Source: Fidelibacterota bacterium (lineage in GTDB: Bacteria > Fidelibacterota > UBA8477 > JABMPR01). Taken from it: DNA of 35,042 nt. Positions within the stretch are counted from its first letter, which is position 1. Each line of letters starts with the position of its first letter. The translations under genes and the position numbers were made by a program. Under the pieces are notes generated by a model. It had not been told where the DNA came from and searched no databases. It was given only the letters and a program-made list of their open reading frames with translations. The stretch covers positions 1-35,042 of the forward strand of contig JABIFG010000311.1 in the NCBI GenBank assembly GCA_018650795.1, written 5' to 3'. This document shows, piece by piece, positions 15,375 through 24,676 of the stretch.

Positions 15375-18300
15375 ATGGCAACTCGCCACACCTTTGGCTT
15401 TGCACTTGTTCTCTTTTTGTTGTCCGGTTACAGCACCAAAATATCGGCTCAGTGTGCTTCAACTGGTAATAGTTCGGATGGATATTTTACTGGTCTTCGG
15501 CAGGTCGTGTTCAATACCATTGATAATTCAACAATCCTTGAGGACAATGATTATTCAGACTTCACTGGAATATCAACCACTGTCTCTCAATCCATTTCAT
15601 ATGACCTGAGTGTTTATGTAAATACGGATGGGGATTATACCGTTAATACGATGGTCTGGATTGACTGGAACCAGGATTTAGATTTTGATGATGCTGGAGA
15701 GTCATATACTCTTGGAACAGCAACTAATGTTGTAGCTGGTGCGACTGGCTCATCTCCCCTGTCAGTAACCATTCCAGCAACAGCAACACTGGGTACAACC
15801 ATCATGCGTGTGTCCACAAAGTGGAATGCTTATCCAACAAGTTGTGAAAATGGCTTTGACGGTGAGGTTGAAGACTACAGCATTAATGTGGTAACAGCTC
15901 CAGAAATAAACATTCAGGGTAATGCAATTGATATCACAGATGGAGACGTGACTCCCGGTACCTCTGATGGCACTGATTTTGGAGTCGTCTACAGCGTTAC
16001 TGGTTCTGCCTCACAAACTTTCACCGTCTACAATAACGGTGGTGGCGACTTACTTTTGACCGGAGCTCCTGTTGTCAGTATCTCCGGAACCCATGCCGCT
16101 GATTTTTCAGTAACAACCCAACCGGGAACCACAATAAGTGGCGGTGGCGGGAGTGATATATTTGTCGTTCTTTTTGATCCATCAGACCTGGGGACTCGTA
16201 GTGCTACAATCTCTATCGCCAGTATAGATCCGGATGAGAACCCCTATACTTTTAATATTCAAGGAACCGGTTCCGGCCCTCCTGAAATTGACATCTCTGG
16301 AAACAGTACATCTATTTTTGATGGAGATACCTCCCCCAGTGTCACCGACGACACCTACTTTGGCAGTGCTGATATTGTCACTGGATTTGTCAATCATAGT
16401 TTTACTATTTCAAATAGTGGCACCAGCAACCTTTCCTTAACTGGAGCTCCTCTCGTTCTTCTGTCGGGGACCCATGCTGCTGATTTCTCCGTTACAACTC
16501 AGCCGGTTGCCAGCATTAGCCCCAGTGGCGGCACCAGTGTTTTTATTGTTAAGTTCGATCCTGATGCCGCGGGCATTAGAACGGCAACCGTTTCCATCGC
16601 CAATAATGATCCTGATAAAAACCCTTACACCTTTGATATTCAAGGAACCGGCTCGGTTGTTCCCGAAATGGATATCCTGGGAAACAGTGTTTCCATTGTT
16701 GATGGAAAGACATCAACGTCTACCACAGACTATACTGATTTCGACGACACCGATATAAATACTGGTTCAAAAATATATACTTATTCGATTAACAATTCAG
16801 GGTCCGGAGATTTATCCCTTACTGGCGTTCCTATCGTTTCTGTTTTTGGGTCGCAGGCTTCCGATTTTACCGTTAGTCAACAACCCGCTTCGGCTACGGT
16901 TAGCCCCCAGGGCGGGACTCAAGCCTTTCAAATTACTTTTGATCCCCCAGCCACCGGGCTAAGACAGGCAACTGTTTCCATCACCAATAATGATCCTGAT
17001 GAAAGTCCTTACACCTTTAATATCCAGGGCACGGGAACCATTAACCCAGAAATAGATGTTCATGGAAATGGCGTATCAATTGTCGATGGTGACATGACAG
17101 CGTCACTAAGTGATTCAACAAATGTTGACTCTTTCACAGTAGGCGGAACCACATACATCGTTACATACACAATTTATAATACAGGACCAGCCCAGCTAAA
17201 CCTGACTGGATCCTGGCCCCTGGTCACTATTGGCGGTGTTCATGCTGGTGACTTCAGCGTTCATACCCCACCATCCAGTAGCGTCGCCTCTGGTTCATCC
17301 ACAACCTTTCAAATCGCCTTTGATCCTCAAACTGCGGGTACCCGTTCAGCCACGTTGACTATCAACAACAATGATCTGGATGAGAGCGGTTATTCTTTTG
17401 CAATTCAAGGTACTGGAGTCAGTGACGGCAGTATTCTATCTGAAATTGATGTTCAGGGAAACCTTACCAGCATTGCCTCTGGAGATAACACTCCCTCAGC
17501 AACAGATGGAACCTACCTTGGTGCCATCTCTGTCACCGGCGGGTCACACAGTCAGACCTTCATGATTAATAATTCGGGTACACATGACCTGGTTCTGGCC
17601 AGCGCACCACTGGTAACCATTTCAGGAGCCCATGCTGCTGATTTTTCGATTACCCTGCAACCCAGTACGCCTGTGGCGCCCGCCGGAAGCGTACCCTTTA
17701 ATATTTCTTTTAATCCATCAGCAGGTGACTTACGAACGGCTGTTGTCAGCATTGAAAACAATGATGATGACGAGAACCCTTATACCTTCACGGTAGAGGG
17801 TTTTGGCTTGACCTATCCTGAGATTGAAATTCAGGGAAACAATACGGTAATAGCTAGTGGTGATGCCAGTCCAAGTCTTTTGGATAGTACTGACTTTGGG
17901 GATGTTCATCCTGTTTTGGTTGAAGCATATGCAACTTACACCATATACAATACGGGTGATTCGAGTCTGGTACTAACGGGTAACCCTCTGGTAGAACTTG
18001 GGGGTGGTGCTGCTGGAGAATATACAGTTACGAGCATGCCATCATCTTCAATTCCGGCTGGAGGAAGCTCTGAATTTATCATCAAGTTTGATCCCGCCCA
18101 AACAGGCATCCGTAATGTCTCTGTTTCCATTGAGAACAATGATAGCAATGAATCTCCCTACACTTTCTGGTTGACAGGATATGGCAAGGTAGAGGGAACA
18201 CCGTTCCCGTGTATCTCCAGATTCTTTCATATCTGGGGAAACGATGGTGATGTTGCTGCCATGGATGCCACGGTGAACCCTTATGTCTATGATATTGCGA

Positions 18301-21300
18301 GTACGGTTGGGTATCATATCAATGGTGTGGGATATAATGTTGAAGATGGAATGCTCTATGCTTTTGAACAGGACGCTGACGTTTCTGGAGACAATATCAT
18401 CCGGATCGATGGGAATTATGACGTTGAGGTGCTGTCTGTAACCATACCCTTTTTATCCTGGAGGGCTGATTTTGATGTTACAGGAAACATGTATTTTTGG
18501 GATGCAAATGGTACGACTATGGGCATTTTTGATGCCAGCACCGGAGGAATAACCACCTATGCGACCAGCGGTGCGACCTGGCTGCCCATCGATATGGCTT
18601 TCCTGGATGCTGATGGATATTTTTACGGAATACATGACGCCAACCTTTTTCAATACGACCCTTCCAGTCACTCCGTCTCGATTATTCCCATTACCGGAAG
18701 ACTAAGTGATGATTACATCAACAATATTAATAGCGCTTACTATGGTGCAGCCTGGACAGCTGATGATGGTTATATCTTCACTACCAACAGCCAAAGTGGA
18801 AAAATGTATAAGATCTCTCCGGGGGGCTTTAGTATCTATGTTGGTCAGGGTGAAGCTGATCTAAATAAATCAGATGGAGCCTCTTGCCCGCTGGTACCCG
18901 CACCACTTCCTGAAACTGGACAGCTTGGAAACATGGTTTGGGTTGATGTTAATAGTGATGGAATACAGGATGCCGGCGAACCGGGACTGGCTGGAGTCGT
19001 TGTAGATCTATACAGCATTGACAGCCCCTTTATTGCCTCAACCATCTCTGATGAGAATGGGGAATACTCTTTTCAAAACCTGGCTCCCTCTGAATACTAT
19101 ATCATCTTTTCCGGTGCTCCGGCTGGTTTTGGTATCACCTTGCAAGACCAGGGTGGCGATGATGTTAATGATAGTGACGCTGATCCAACTACAGGTCAGA
19201 CAAACAACTTTTTTGTTGGCGTGGGTCTTGTCGAAGAGGGTATTGATGTCGGTTACTCGGCGACAGGCGTTGGTGATTTTATATGGGATGATCTCAACAG
19301 CAATGGAGATCAGGATTTTGGGGAGCCTGGCCTGCCTGGCCTGACCGTTGAACTTGTCCTTGAAAGCAACGGCTCTACTGTGGACGCAACCACCTCAGAC
19401 GCTTTTGGTAAATATGCTTTTAGTGCTGTTACTCCAGATGACTATAGAATCCGTGTTAGCAATCTGCCTGGTGGCTATCAATTTGTTGCCCGCAATAGTG
19501 GCGCTACCGATCTTGTTGATAGTGATGTAAACACAACATCCGGACTCTCTGATTTATTCACAACAAGTTCCGGAAACTTTAACTCCACCATCGATGCGGG
19601 TATGTCCCAACAGTCATCTCCAGACATGAATATAGTTGGTAATGGCAATGCGATTCCTGATGGCGATACCTCACCCAGCCTAACGGACGAAACAGATTTT
19701 GGATCCGTTTCTGCGGCAAGCGGAAGCGTTGTGCATACTTTCACCATTGATAATGCTGGTGGTGCAGCTGACCTGACCTTAAACGGATCACCCGCCGTTG
19801 CCCTTTCGGGAACAAACGCAGCAGATTTTTCAGTTACCACGGCTCCGGCCACAACGGTTACCACAAGTGGAACTACTACTTTTCAGATAACTTTTGACCC
19901 AAGTGATAATGGATTACGGTCAGCCATCGTGTCCATTTCAAACAATGATCCCGATGAAAACCCTTATGATTTTGATATTCAAGGAACAGGCCTTGCTCCT
20001 GAGATTGCGGTTCAGGGGAACGGACAGGATATCGTCTCTGGTGATATTACACCGTCCAATACTGACTCAACTGACTTTGGTATTTTTGATATTGGCACTG
20101 GATTAAATCATGTCGAATTCACCATCCAAAATACAGGTGCCGCTGCTCTTGATTTAACTGGAGGGTCTCTGGTTGCAATTGGAGGAACCAATCCTGGTGA
20201 TTTCTCCATCAGTTCAAATCCATCAACACCGATTGCTACAAGTGGCTCATCCACCTTTACGGTTCTTTTTAATCCTACTGCGGTAGGTTTACGCGTAGCG
20301 ACAATCTCCATCGCCAATACGGATGCTGACGAAAATCCATTCGTTTTTGACGTTCAAGGTAACGGTACAGCCACGCCTGAAATTGCTCTGCAGGGAAACT
20401 TGAATGATATTGCTGATGGTGATACTTCTCCGTCAACTTCGGATTTAACTGATTTTGGGGGTAGTGATATTTCTGCTGCACAACTTGCCCACACTTTCAC
20501 CATCCAGAATGTTGGCTCAGGTGATTTATCACTGACTGGTTTGCCTATCGTTCAGATATCAGGCGCTAACGCCGGGGACTTTATTGTTTCTCAGCAACCT
20601 GCCAGCTCAACAGTCAGCGCGGCCGGATCACTTACCTTCCAGGTTGCCTTTGATCCAACAACTACTGGTGTGAGACAGGCAAGCGTGCTTATCTCAAGTG
20701 ATGATTCTGACGAAAGCCCCTTTAGCTTTAGCATTGAGGGTCTGGGAACCTCAACTCTCGATGAGGAAATCGAAGTTCTTGGAAATGGCCTGGTGATTGA
20801 GTCTGGGGATGCTTTCCCCACCAGCTCTGACTTCACAGATGTGGGAGATGCTGAAATTTCCGGTGTACCCGCTACGGCAACCTTTATTATCCGTAATATT
20901 GGTTACGCTGTATTGAGTTTAACAGGACCACCTCCCTATGTGGACTTCAGCGGTACAAATGCCTCTGAATTTACTATTACGTCCACACCGTCTAACTCTA
21001 TAGCCATTGATAGCACCACAACCAGTTTTGAGGTCACTTTTACACCCTTCGCTCTTGGAACTCGCCAGGCTATCGTGAGCATCCAAAATGATGATGCTGA
21101 TGAAAACCCTTATACCTTTACTATACAGGGAACGGGTATTTATGACCCGACATCTCTGTCAGAGATCAGTGTTAAGGGGAATATGCTTGTGATCCCCTCA
21201 GGTGACCCCACCCCATCTGCTGCAGATGGTACCGATTTCGGAAGCGTAGAGGTAATTGGTGGATTTACAGCAACACAAGAGTTTGTCGTTTATAACACAG

Positions 21301-24300
21301 GTAGTGAAGATCTGGTTCTGGGAGATAATCCGATTATTTCCATTACAGGTGCTCATGCCTTGGACTTTTCCATTATAGCGAATCCGGCTCCGTTGGTGGC
21401 CCCCAGCAGCACAGTAGCCTTCACCGTCGAATTTAACCCCTCGGGAACTGGGCTTCGTGAAGCAAATATCAGTCTTGGAAATAGTGATCTGACAGAAAAT
21501 CCCTACACCTTTGACGTTCAGGGAACCGGGACATCAACTCCAGAAATGAGCGTCTCTGGTAACAGCGTAACGATCATCAATGGCGCTACTTCCCCCGGAT
21601 TATCCGACAGTACTCTTTTTGGTGATGTGGATATAACCTCCGGTTCTGAATTGGTGACCTATACTATTAATAATGACGGAAATGCCAGCTTAACCGTTGG
21701 CACGATATCGTTTTCAGGGGCGCATGCAGCAGATTTTTCTGTTACAACGCTACCCGCTTCAACAGTGGCTACAGGAAATAGCACAACCTTCGTTGTTCAA
21801 TTTGATCCATCCAGTGTCGGTATTCGAAATGCGACGATTTCCATAGCCAACAATGATCCTGATGTATCACCTTATCAGTTCGACCTCCAGGGAAATGGTA
21901 CCAGTCCGTCAGATGGCGTGATTGGCGATATGGTATGGCTGGATAATAATGGTGATGGTATTCAGGATGCTGGCGAAGATGCTATGGCCGGTATTACTGT
22001 CACTTTATATGACTCTGGTGATAACGCCCTGGGTTCTGTTGTAAGTGGCGCTGATGGTGCCTATACATTTGAGGGTCTTGCTTCTGGCGATTATTACCTC
22101 ACTTTTACCAATCCACCGGTTGGCTTTGAGCTTTCTCCGTTAAATCAAGGAGGAGATGATGCCCTTGACAACGATGCCGATCCAAACAATGGTAGTAAGA
22201 CCACAACATTTTTTCTAAACATAAGCGGAAATGACAACACCTGGGATGCAGGGTTCAAAACAACCGGCGCAGGAGATTTTGTCTGGCTTGACGTCAATCA
22301 AAACGGCATTCAAGATGTTGGCGAAACAGGTGTTCCCGGGATTGATGTAGAGATAAAAATTGATGGTGGCGCCAGTGTTGCAACAACCACTACGGATGCC
22401 AACGGGTACTATTCCTTCACAAATATCAGTCCTCAAACATATCGCTTATACTTTACCAACCTGGCAGCAGGTTACGTTTTTTCAACACAAAATGTCGGTG
22501 GTGATGACAGTATAGATAGTGACGTCAATACTGGAACCGGCGAATCCGATGCTCTCGTGTTAAGTACGGGTGTCTATAATTCCAATATTGATGCTGGTGT
22601 CTATCAACAATCAGAACCTGAGATTAGTCTTAGGGGTAACGGTCTGAATATTGCCGATGGTGACCTTTCTCCATCTGTCACTGACAATACCGATTTTGGA
22701 TCAATTGACGCACAGATTGATTCGGTAATACATACCTTTAAGGTCTATAATGGAAATGGTGCGACGCTAACATTAAACGGAACACCAAAGGTCTCTCTGT
22801 CTGGTACCAATGCGGCTGAATTTTATGTTAAAGTGCAGCCGTCCGAAACAATTGCTTCAAATGATAGCACCAGTTTTGACATCCGCTTTATCCCGGCAAC
22901 CGAGGGCTTGAGAACGGCCACCATAAGTATTTCCAACACCGATTCTGATGAGAACCCATACACTTTTAATATTCGTGGATTCGGGCTTGCTTCTGAGATT
23001 CAAGTCGAGGGTAACAACAATGAAATTACTGATGGTGACAATACTCCTGGAGCCACTGACTTTACCGATTTTGGTTCAGAAGATATTCTCACTGGAAGCC
23101 AGGCACAGATCTTTACCATTCTCAATACAGGTAATGCTGATCTGGTTCTGTCAAATCCATCTACCTATGTTGACATAACCGGTGCCCATGCGGCCGATTT
23201 TAGTGTCACTGCTGCACCAACATCACCTATTGTCACGAATAACGCCACCTCCTTTACAATTACTTTTGATCCCAGCGTAGAGGGATTGCGAGAAGCGACG
23301 CTTTCAATTGCCAATAACGATCTGGATGAAGATCCATATACCTTCTCCATTCAGGGTATTGGTTTGGCAACACCCGAAGTCACTGTTCTGGCAAATGGCG
23401 AATCAATTGCCGATGGCGACAGCTCTCCCATTGTTACGGATAATACAGATTTCGGTAGCAAGGATATTTTAACGTCCACCCAGGAAAACACCTTCTATAT
23501 CAAAAATGTTGGTAGTGGTAATTTATCTCTTAGTGGCGACCCCCTTGTCGTGCTGAGTGGTACTCATGCGGGTGATTTCCTGGTAAGCACTCAACCAGCC
23601 GGTTCTACGGTGGCTCCTGGAGATTCCGCCTCCTTTACAGTGACCTTTAACCCAACGGCCGTTGGTCTCAGAACCGCCAGCTTAAGTTTTGCCAATGATG
23701 ATGATGACGAAAATCCTTTCACTTTCAGTATTCAAGGTACCGGTATTGCCAGCCCGGAGATAAATATTTTAGGCAATGGCATAAGCATCGTCAGTGGAGA
23801 TGCAACACCCAGCACGGCCGATAGCACCATCTTTGAAGACACTATCGTTGATTCTTCCAGCTGGGTTGGATACACTATTGAAAATACGGGGAGTGCGCTC
23901 TTGACTCTGACGGATGGATCTCCCTACATCACCATTACAGGGACCCACGCCAGTGATTTTACGATAACTTTAGTACCGCAATCAACGGTCGCAGCAGGTG
24001 GCGGAACCACTGGTTTCAATGTCAGATTTATTCCTGGTGGGGAAGGAGTGCGTAGCGCCGTCATAAGTATTGCCTCAGATGATACCGACGAGAACCCCTA
24101 CACTTTCACCATCAACGGAACCGGGCTTCCAATGCCCCAACCTGAGCTCTCCCTGATCGAAACTGTAGATCTTGCCTTTGCTCTTCCCGGGGACACCCTG
24201 ACTTATACAGTCATCTATTCAAATATCGGTGTTGGTATTGCCTTAAATGTTGTTGTTGATCAGGCCATTCCAGTAAATGCAACTTATGTAGAAAATTCTG

Positions 24301-24458
24301 CAACAGGTGTGGGTATGACGATCACCTTCCAACATGAGATCGCTGGTGGATATGACGCATCACAAGCTGCGCCAGTCACCGATTTAAAATATGAACGGGC
24401 TCTCGATTTAGCGCCTGGCGGAAACGGAACCATAACATTCCAGGTGGTGATTGATTAA
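15375..24458 (+). CDS. Giant secreted GEVED / choice-of-anchor-D repeat protein
   Basis: About 3027 residues from the ATG at 15375, which starts right at a signal peptide (MATRHTFGFALVLFLLSG, cut near SAQ); a TTG at 15357 is the alternative. Domains in order: GEVED (26-170, ending DGEVEDYSINV); six choice-of-anchor-D (ASH/HYDIN-like Ig) repeats from 176; a propeller-like block resembling DUF6923 (940-1176, ending YVGQGEADLNKSDG); two SdrD B-like domains (1183-1413, Ca-binding DxNxDGxxDxGE); six more repeats (1416-2180); two more SdrD B domains (2180-2412); four repeats (2415-2920); and a DUF11-like C-terminus (2920-3027). No transmembrane helix, LPXTG or recognisable type IX sorting domain ends the chain. 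It is probably a long extracellular rod for adhesion or cell-surface structure. Partners are unknown. A terminator follows. Confidence 0.92.
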   Translation: MATRHTFGFALVLFLLSGYSTKISAQCASTGNSSDGYFTGLRQVVFNTIDNSTILEDNDYSDFTGISTTVSQSISYDLSVYVNTDGDYTVNTMVWIDWNQDLDFDDAGESYTLGTATNVVAGATGSSPLSVTIPATATLGTTIMRVSTKWNAYPTSCENGFDGEVEDYSINVVTAPEINIQGNAIDITDGDVTPGTSDGTDFGVVYSVTGSASQTFTVYNNGGGDLLLTGAPVVSISGTHAADFSVTTQPGTTISGGGGSDIFVVLFDPSDLGTRSATISIASIDPDENPYTFNIQGTGSGPPEIDISGNSTSIFDGDTSPSVTDDTYFGSADIVTGFVNHSFTISNSGTSNLSLTGAPLVLLSGTHAADFSVTTQPVASISPSGGTSVFIVKFDPDAAGIRTATVSIANNDPDKNPYTFDIQGTGSVVPEMDILGNSVSIVDGKTSTSTTDYTDFDDTDINTGSKIYTYSINNSGSGDLSLTGVPIVSVFGSQASDFTVSQQPASATVSPQGGTQAFQITFDPPATGLRQATVSITNNDPDESPYTFNIQGTGTINPEIDVHGNGVSIVDGDMTASLSDSTNVDSFTVGGTTYIVTYTIYNTGPAQLNLTGSWPLVTIGGVHAGDFSVHTPPSSSVASGSSTTFQIAFDPQTAGTRSATLTINNNDLDESGYSFAIQGTGVSDGSILSEIDVQGNLTSIASGDNTPSATDGTYLGAISVTGGSHSQTFMINNSGTHDLVLASAPLVTISGAHAADFSITLQPSTPVAPAGSVPFNISFNPSAGDLRTAVVSIENNDDDENPYTFTVEGFGLTYPEIEIQGNNTVIASGDASPSLLDSTDFGDVHPVLVEAYATYTIYNTGDSSLVLTGNPLVELGGGAAGEYTVTSMPSSSIPAGGSSEFIIKFDPAQTGIRNVSVSIENNDSNESPYTFWLTGYGKVEGTPFPCISRFFHIWGNDGDVAAMDATVNPYVYDIASTVGYHINGVGYNVEDGMLYAFEQDADVSGDNIIRIDGNYDVEVLSVTIPFLSWRADFDVTGNMYFWDANGTTMGIFDASTGGITTYATSGATWLPIDMAFLDADGYFYGIHDANLFQYDPSSHSVSIIPITGRLSDDYINNINSAYYGAAWTADDGYIFTTNSQSGKMYKISPGGFSIYVGQGEADLNKSDGASCPLVPAPLPETGQLGNMVWVDVNSDGIQDAGEPGLAGVVVDLYSIDSPFIASTISDENGEYSFQNLAPSEYYIIFSGAPAGFGITLQDQGGDDVNDSDADPTTGQTNNFFVGVGLVEEGIDVGYSATGVGDFIWDDLNSNGDQDFGEPGLPGLTVELVLESNGSTVDATTSDAFGKYAFSAVTPDDYRIRVSNLPGGYQFVARNSGATDLVDSDVNTTSGLSDLFTTSSGNFNSTIDAGMSQQSSPDMNIVGNGNAIPDGDTSPSLTDETDFGSVSAASGSVVHTFTIDNAGGAADLTLNGSPAVALSGTNAADFSVTTAPATTVTTSGTTTFQITFDPSDNGLRSAIVSISNNDPDENPYDFDIQGTGLAPEIAVQGNGQDIVSGDITPSNTDSTDFGIFDIGTGLNHVEFTIQNTGAAALDLTGGSLVAIGGTNPGDFSISSNPSTPIATSGSSTFTVLFNPTAVGLRVATISIANTDADENPFVFDVQGNGTATPEIALQGNLNDIADGDTSPSTSDLTDFGGSDISAAQLAHTFTIQNVGSGDLSLTGLPIVQISGANAGDFIVSQQPASSTVSAAGSLTFQVAFDPTTTGVRQASVLISSDDSDESPFSFSIEGLGTSTLDEEIEVLGNGLVIESGDAFPTSSDFTDVGDAEISGVPATATFIIRNIGYAVLSLTGPPPYVDFSGTNASEFTITSTPSNSIAIDSTTTSFEVTFTPFALGTRQAIVSIQNDDADENPYTFTIQGTGIYDPTSLSEISVKGNMLVIPSGDPTPSAADGTDFGSVEVIGGFTATQEFVVYNTGSEDLVLGDNPIISITGAHALDFSIIANPAPLVAPSSTVAFTVEFNPSGTGLREANISLGNSDLTENPYTFDVQGTGTSTPEMSVSGNSVTIINGATSPGLSDSTLFGDVDITSGSELVTYTINNDGNASLTVGTISFSGAHAADFSVTTLPASTVATGNSTTFVVQFDPSSVGIRNATISIANNDPDVSPYQFDLQGNGTSPSDGVIGDMVWLDNNGDGIQDAGEDAMAGITVTLYDSGDNALGSVVSGADGAYTFEGLASGDYYLTFTNPPVGFELSPLNQGGDDALDNDADPNNGSKTTTFFLNISGNDNTWDAGFKTTGAGDFVWLDVNQNGIQDVGETGVPGIDVEIKIDGGASVATTTTDANGYYSFTNISPQTYRLYFTNLAAGYVFSTQNVGGDDSIDSDVNTGTGESDALVLSTGVYNSNIDAGVYQQSEPEISLRGNGLNIADGDLSPSVTDNTDFGSIDAQIDSVIHTFKVYNGNGATLTLNGTPKVSLSGTNAAEFYVKVQPSETIASNDSTSFDIRFIPATEGLRTATISISNTDSDENPYTFNIRGFGLASEIQVEGNNNEITDGDNTPGATDFTDFGSEDILTGSQAQIFTILNTGNADLVLSNPSTYVDITGAHAADFSVTAAPTSPIVTNNATSFTITFDPSVEGLREATLSIANNDLDEDPYTFSIQGIGLATPEVTVLANGESIADGDSSPIVTDNTDFGSKDILTSTQENTFYIKNVGSGNLSLSGDPLVVLSGTHAGDFLVSTQPAGSTVAPGDSASFTVTFNPTAVGLRTASLSFANDDDDENPFTFSIQGTGIASPEINILGNGISIVSGDATPSTADSTIFEDTIVDSSSWVGYTIENTGSALLTLTDGSPYITITGTHASDFTITLVPQSTVAAGGGTTGFNVRFIPGGEGVRSAVISIASDDTDENPYTFTINGTGLPMPQPELSLIETVDLAFALPGDTLTYTVIYSNIGVGIALNVVVDQAIPVNATYVENSATGVGMTITFQHEIAGGYDASQAAPVTDLKYERALDLAPGGNGTITFQVVID
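15900..24132 (+). repeat. Sixteen in-frame repeats of about 126-131 codons
   Basis: Unit starts are near 15900, 16281, 16662, 17046, 17439, 17817, 19620, 19998, 20376, 20763, 21159, 21540, 22617, 22992, 23373 and 23754. Each opens P-E-I-x-(V/I)-x-G-N, continues (D/S)GDxxPSxxDxTDFG, then SGxHAADFSVTTQP, FDPxxxGxRxAxxSIxNND, and closes DENPYTFxIQGTG. The period is 378-396 bases inside each block of 6, 6 and 4 units. DNA-level identity is much lower than protein-level identity, so the copies are old or recombined rather than freshly amplified. Confidence 0.9.
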
Positions 24459-24492
24459 TCACCTGAAAACATTCTGACCTGTTTTTGATTAA

Positions 24493-24520
24493 GTCAGCTT
24501 CCTGCTGGCTTTTTCTTTTA
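24493..24520 (+). terminator. Rho-independent terminator of the giant gene
   Basis: A stem GTCAGC / GCTGGC with loop TTCCT is followed directly by TTTTTCTTTTA. It lies 35 bases after the stop of the repeat protein. Confidence 0.75.
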
Positions 24521-24676
24521 TTGCTTCATCATATATGGGTTGCGTCATAAATTCACAGGCTTAAAATTTCAACCTGAGACGAACCCAATGCGGATTTATG
24601 CTTTCGTGACACGCCCCTGGTTGATTCAGGGATTTTTCTTAGGAGTATATTAAGTTTTATTATAAAGAGGATAATC

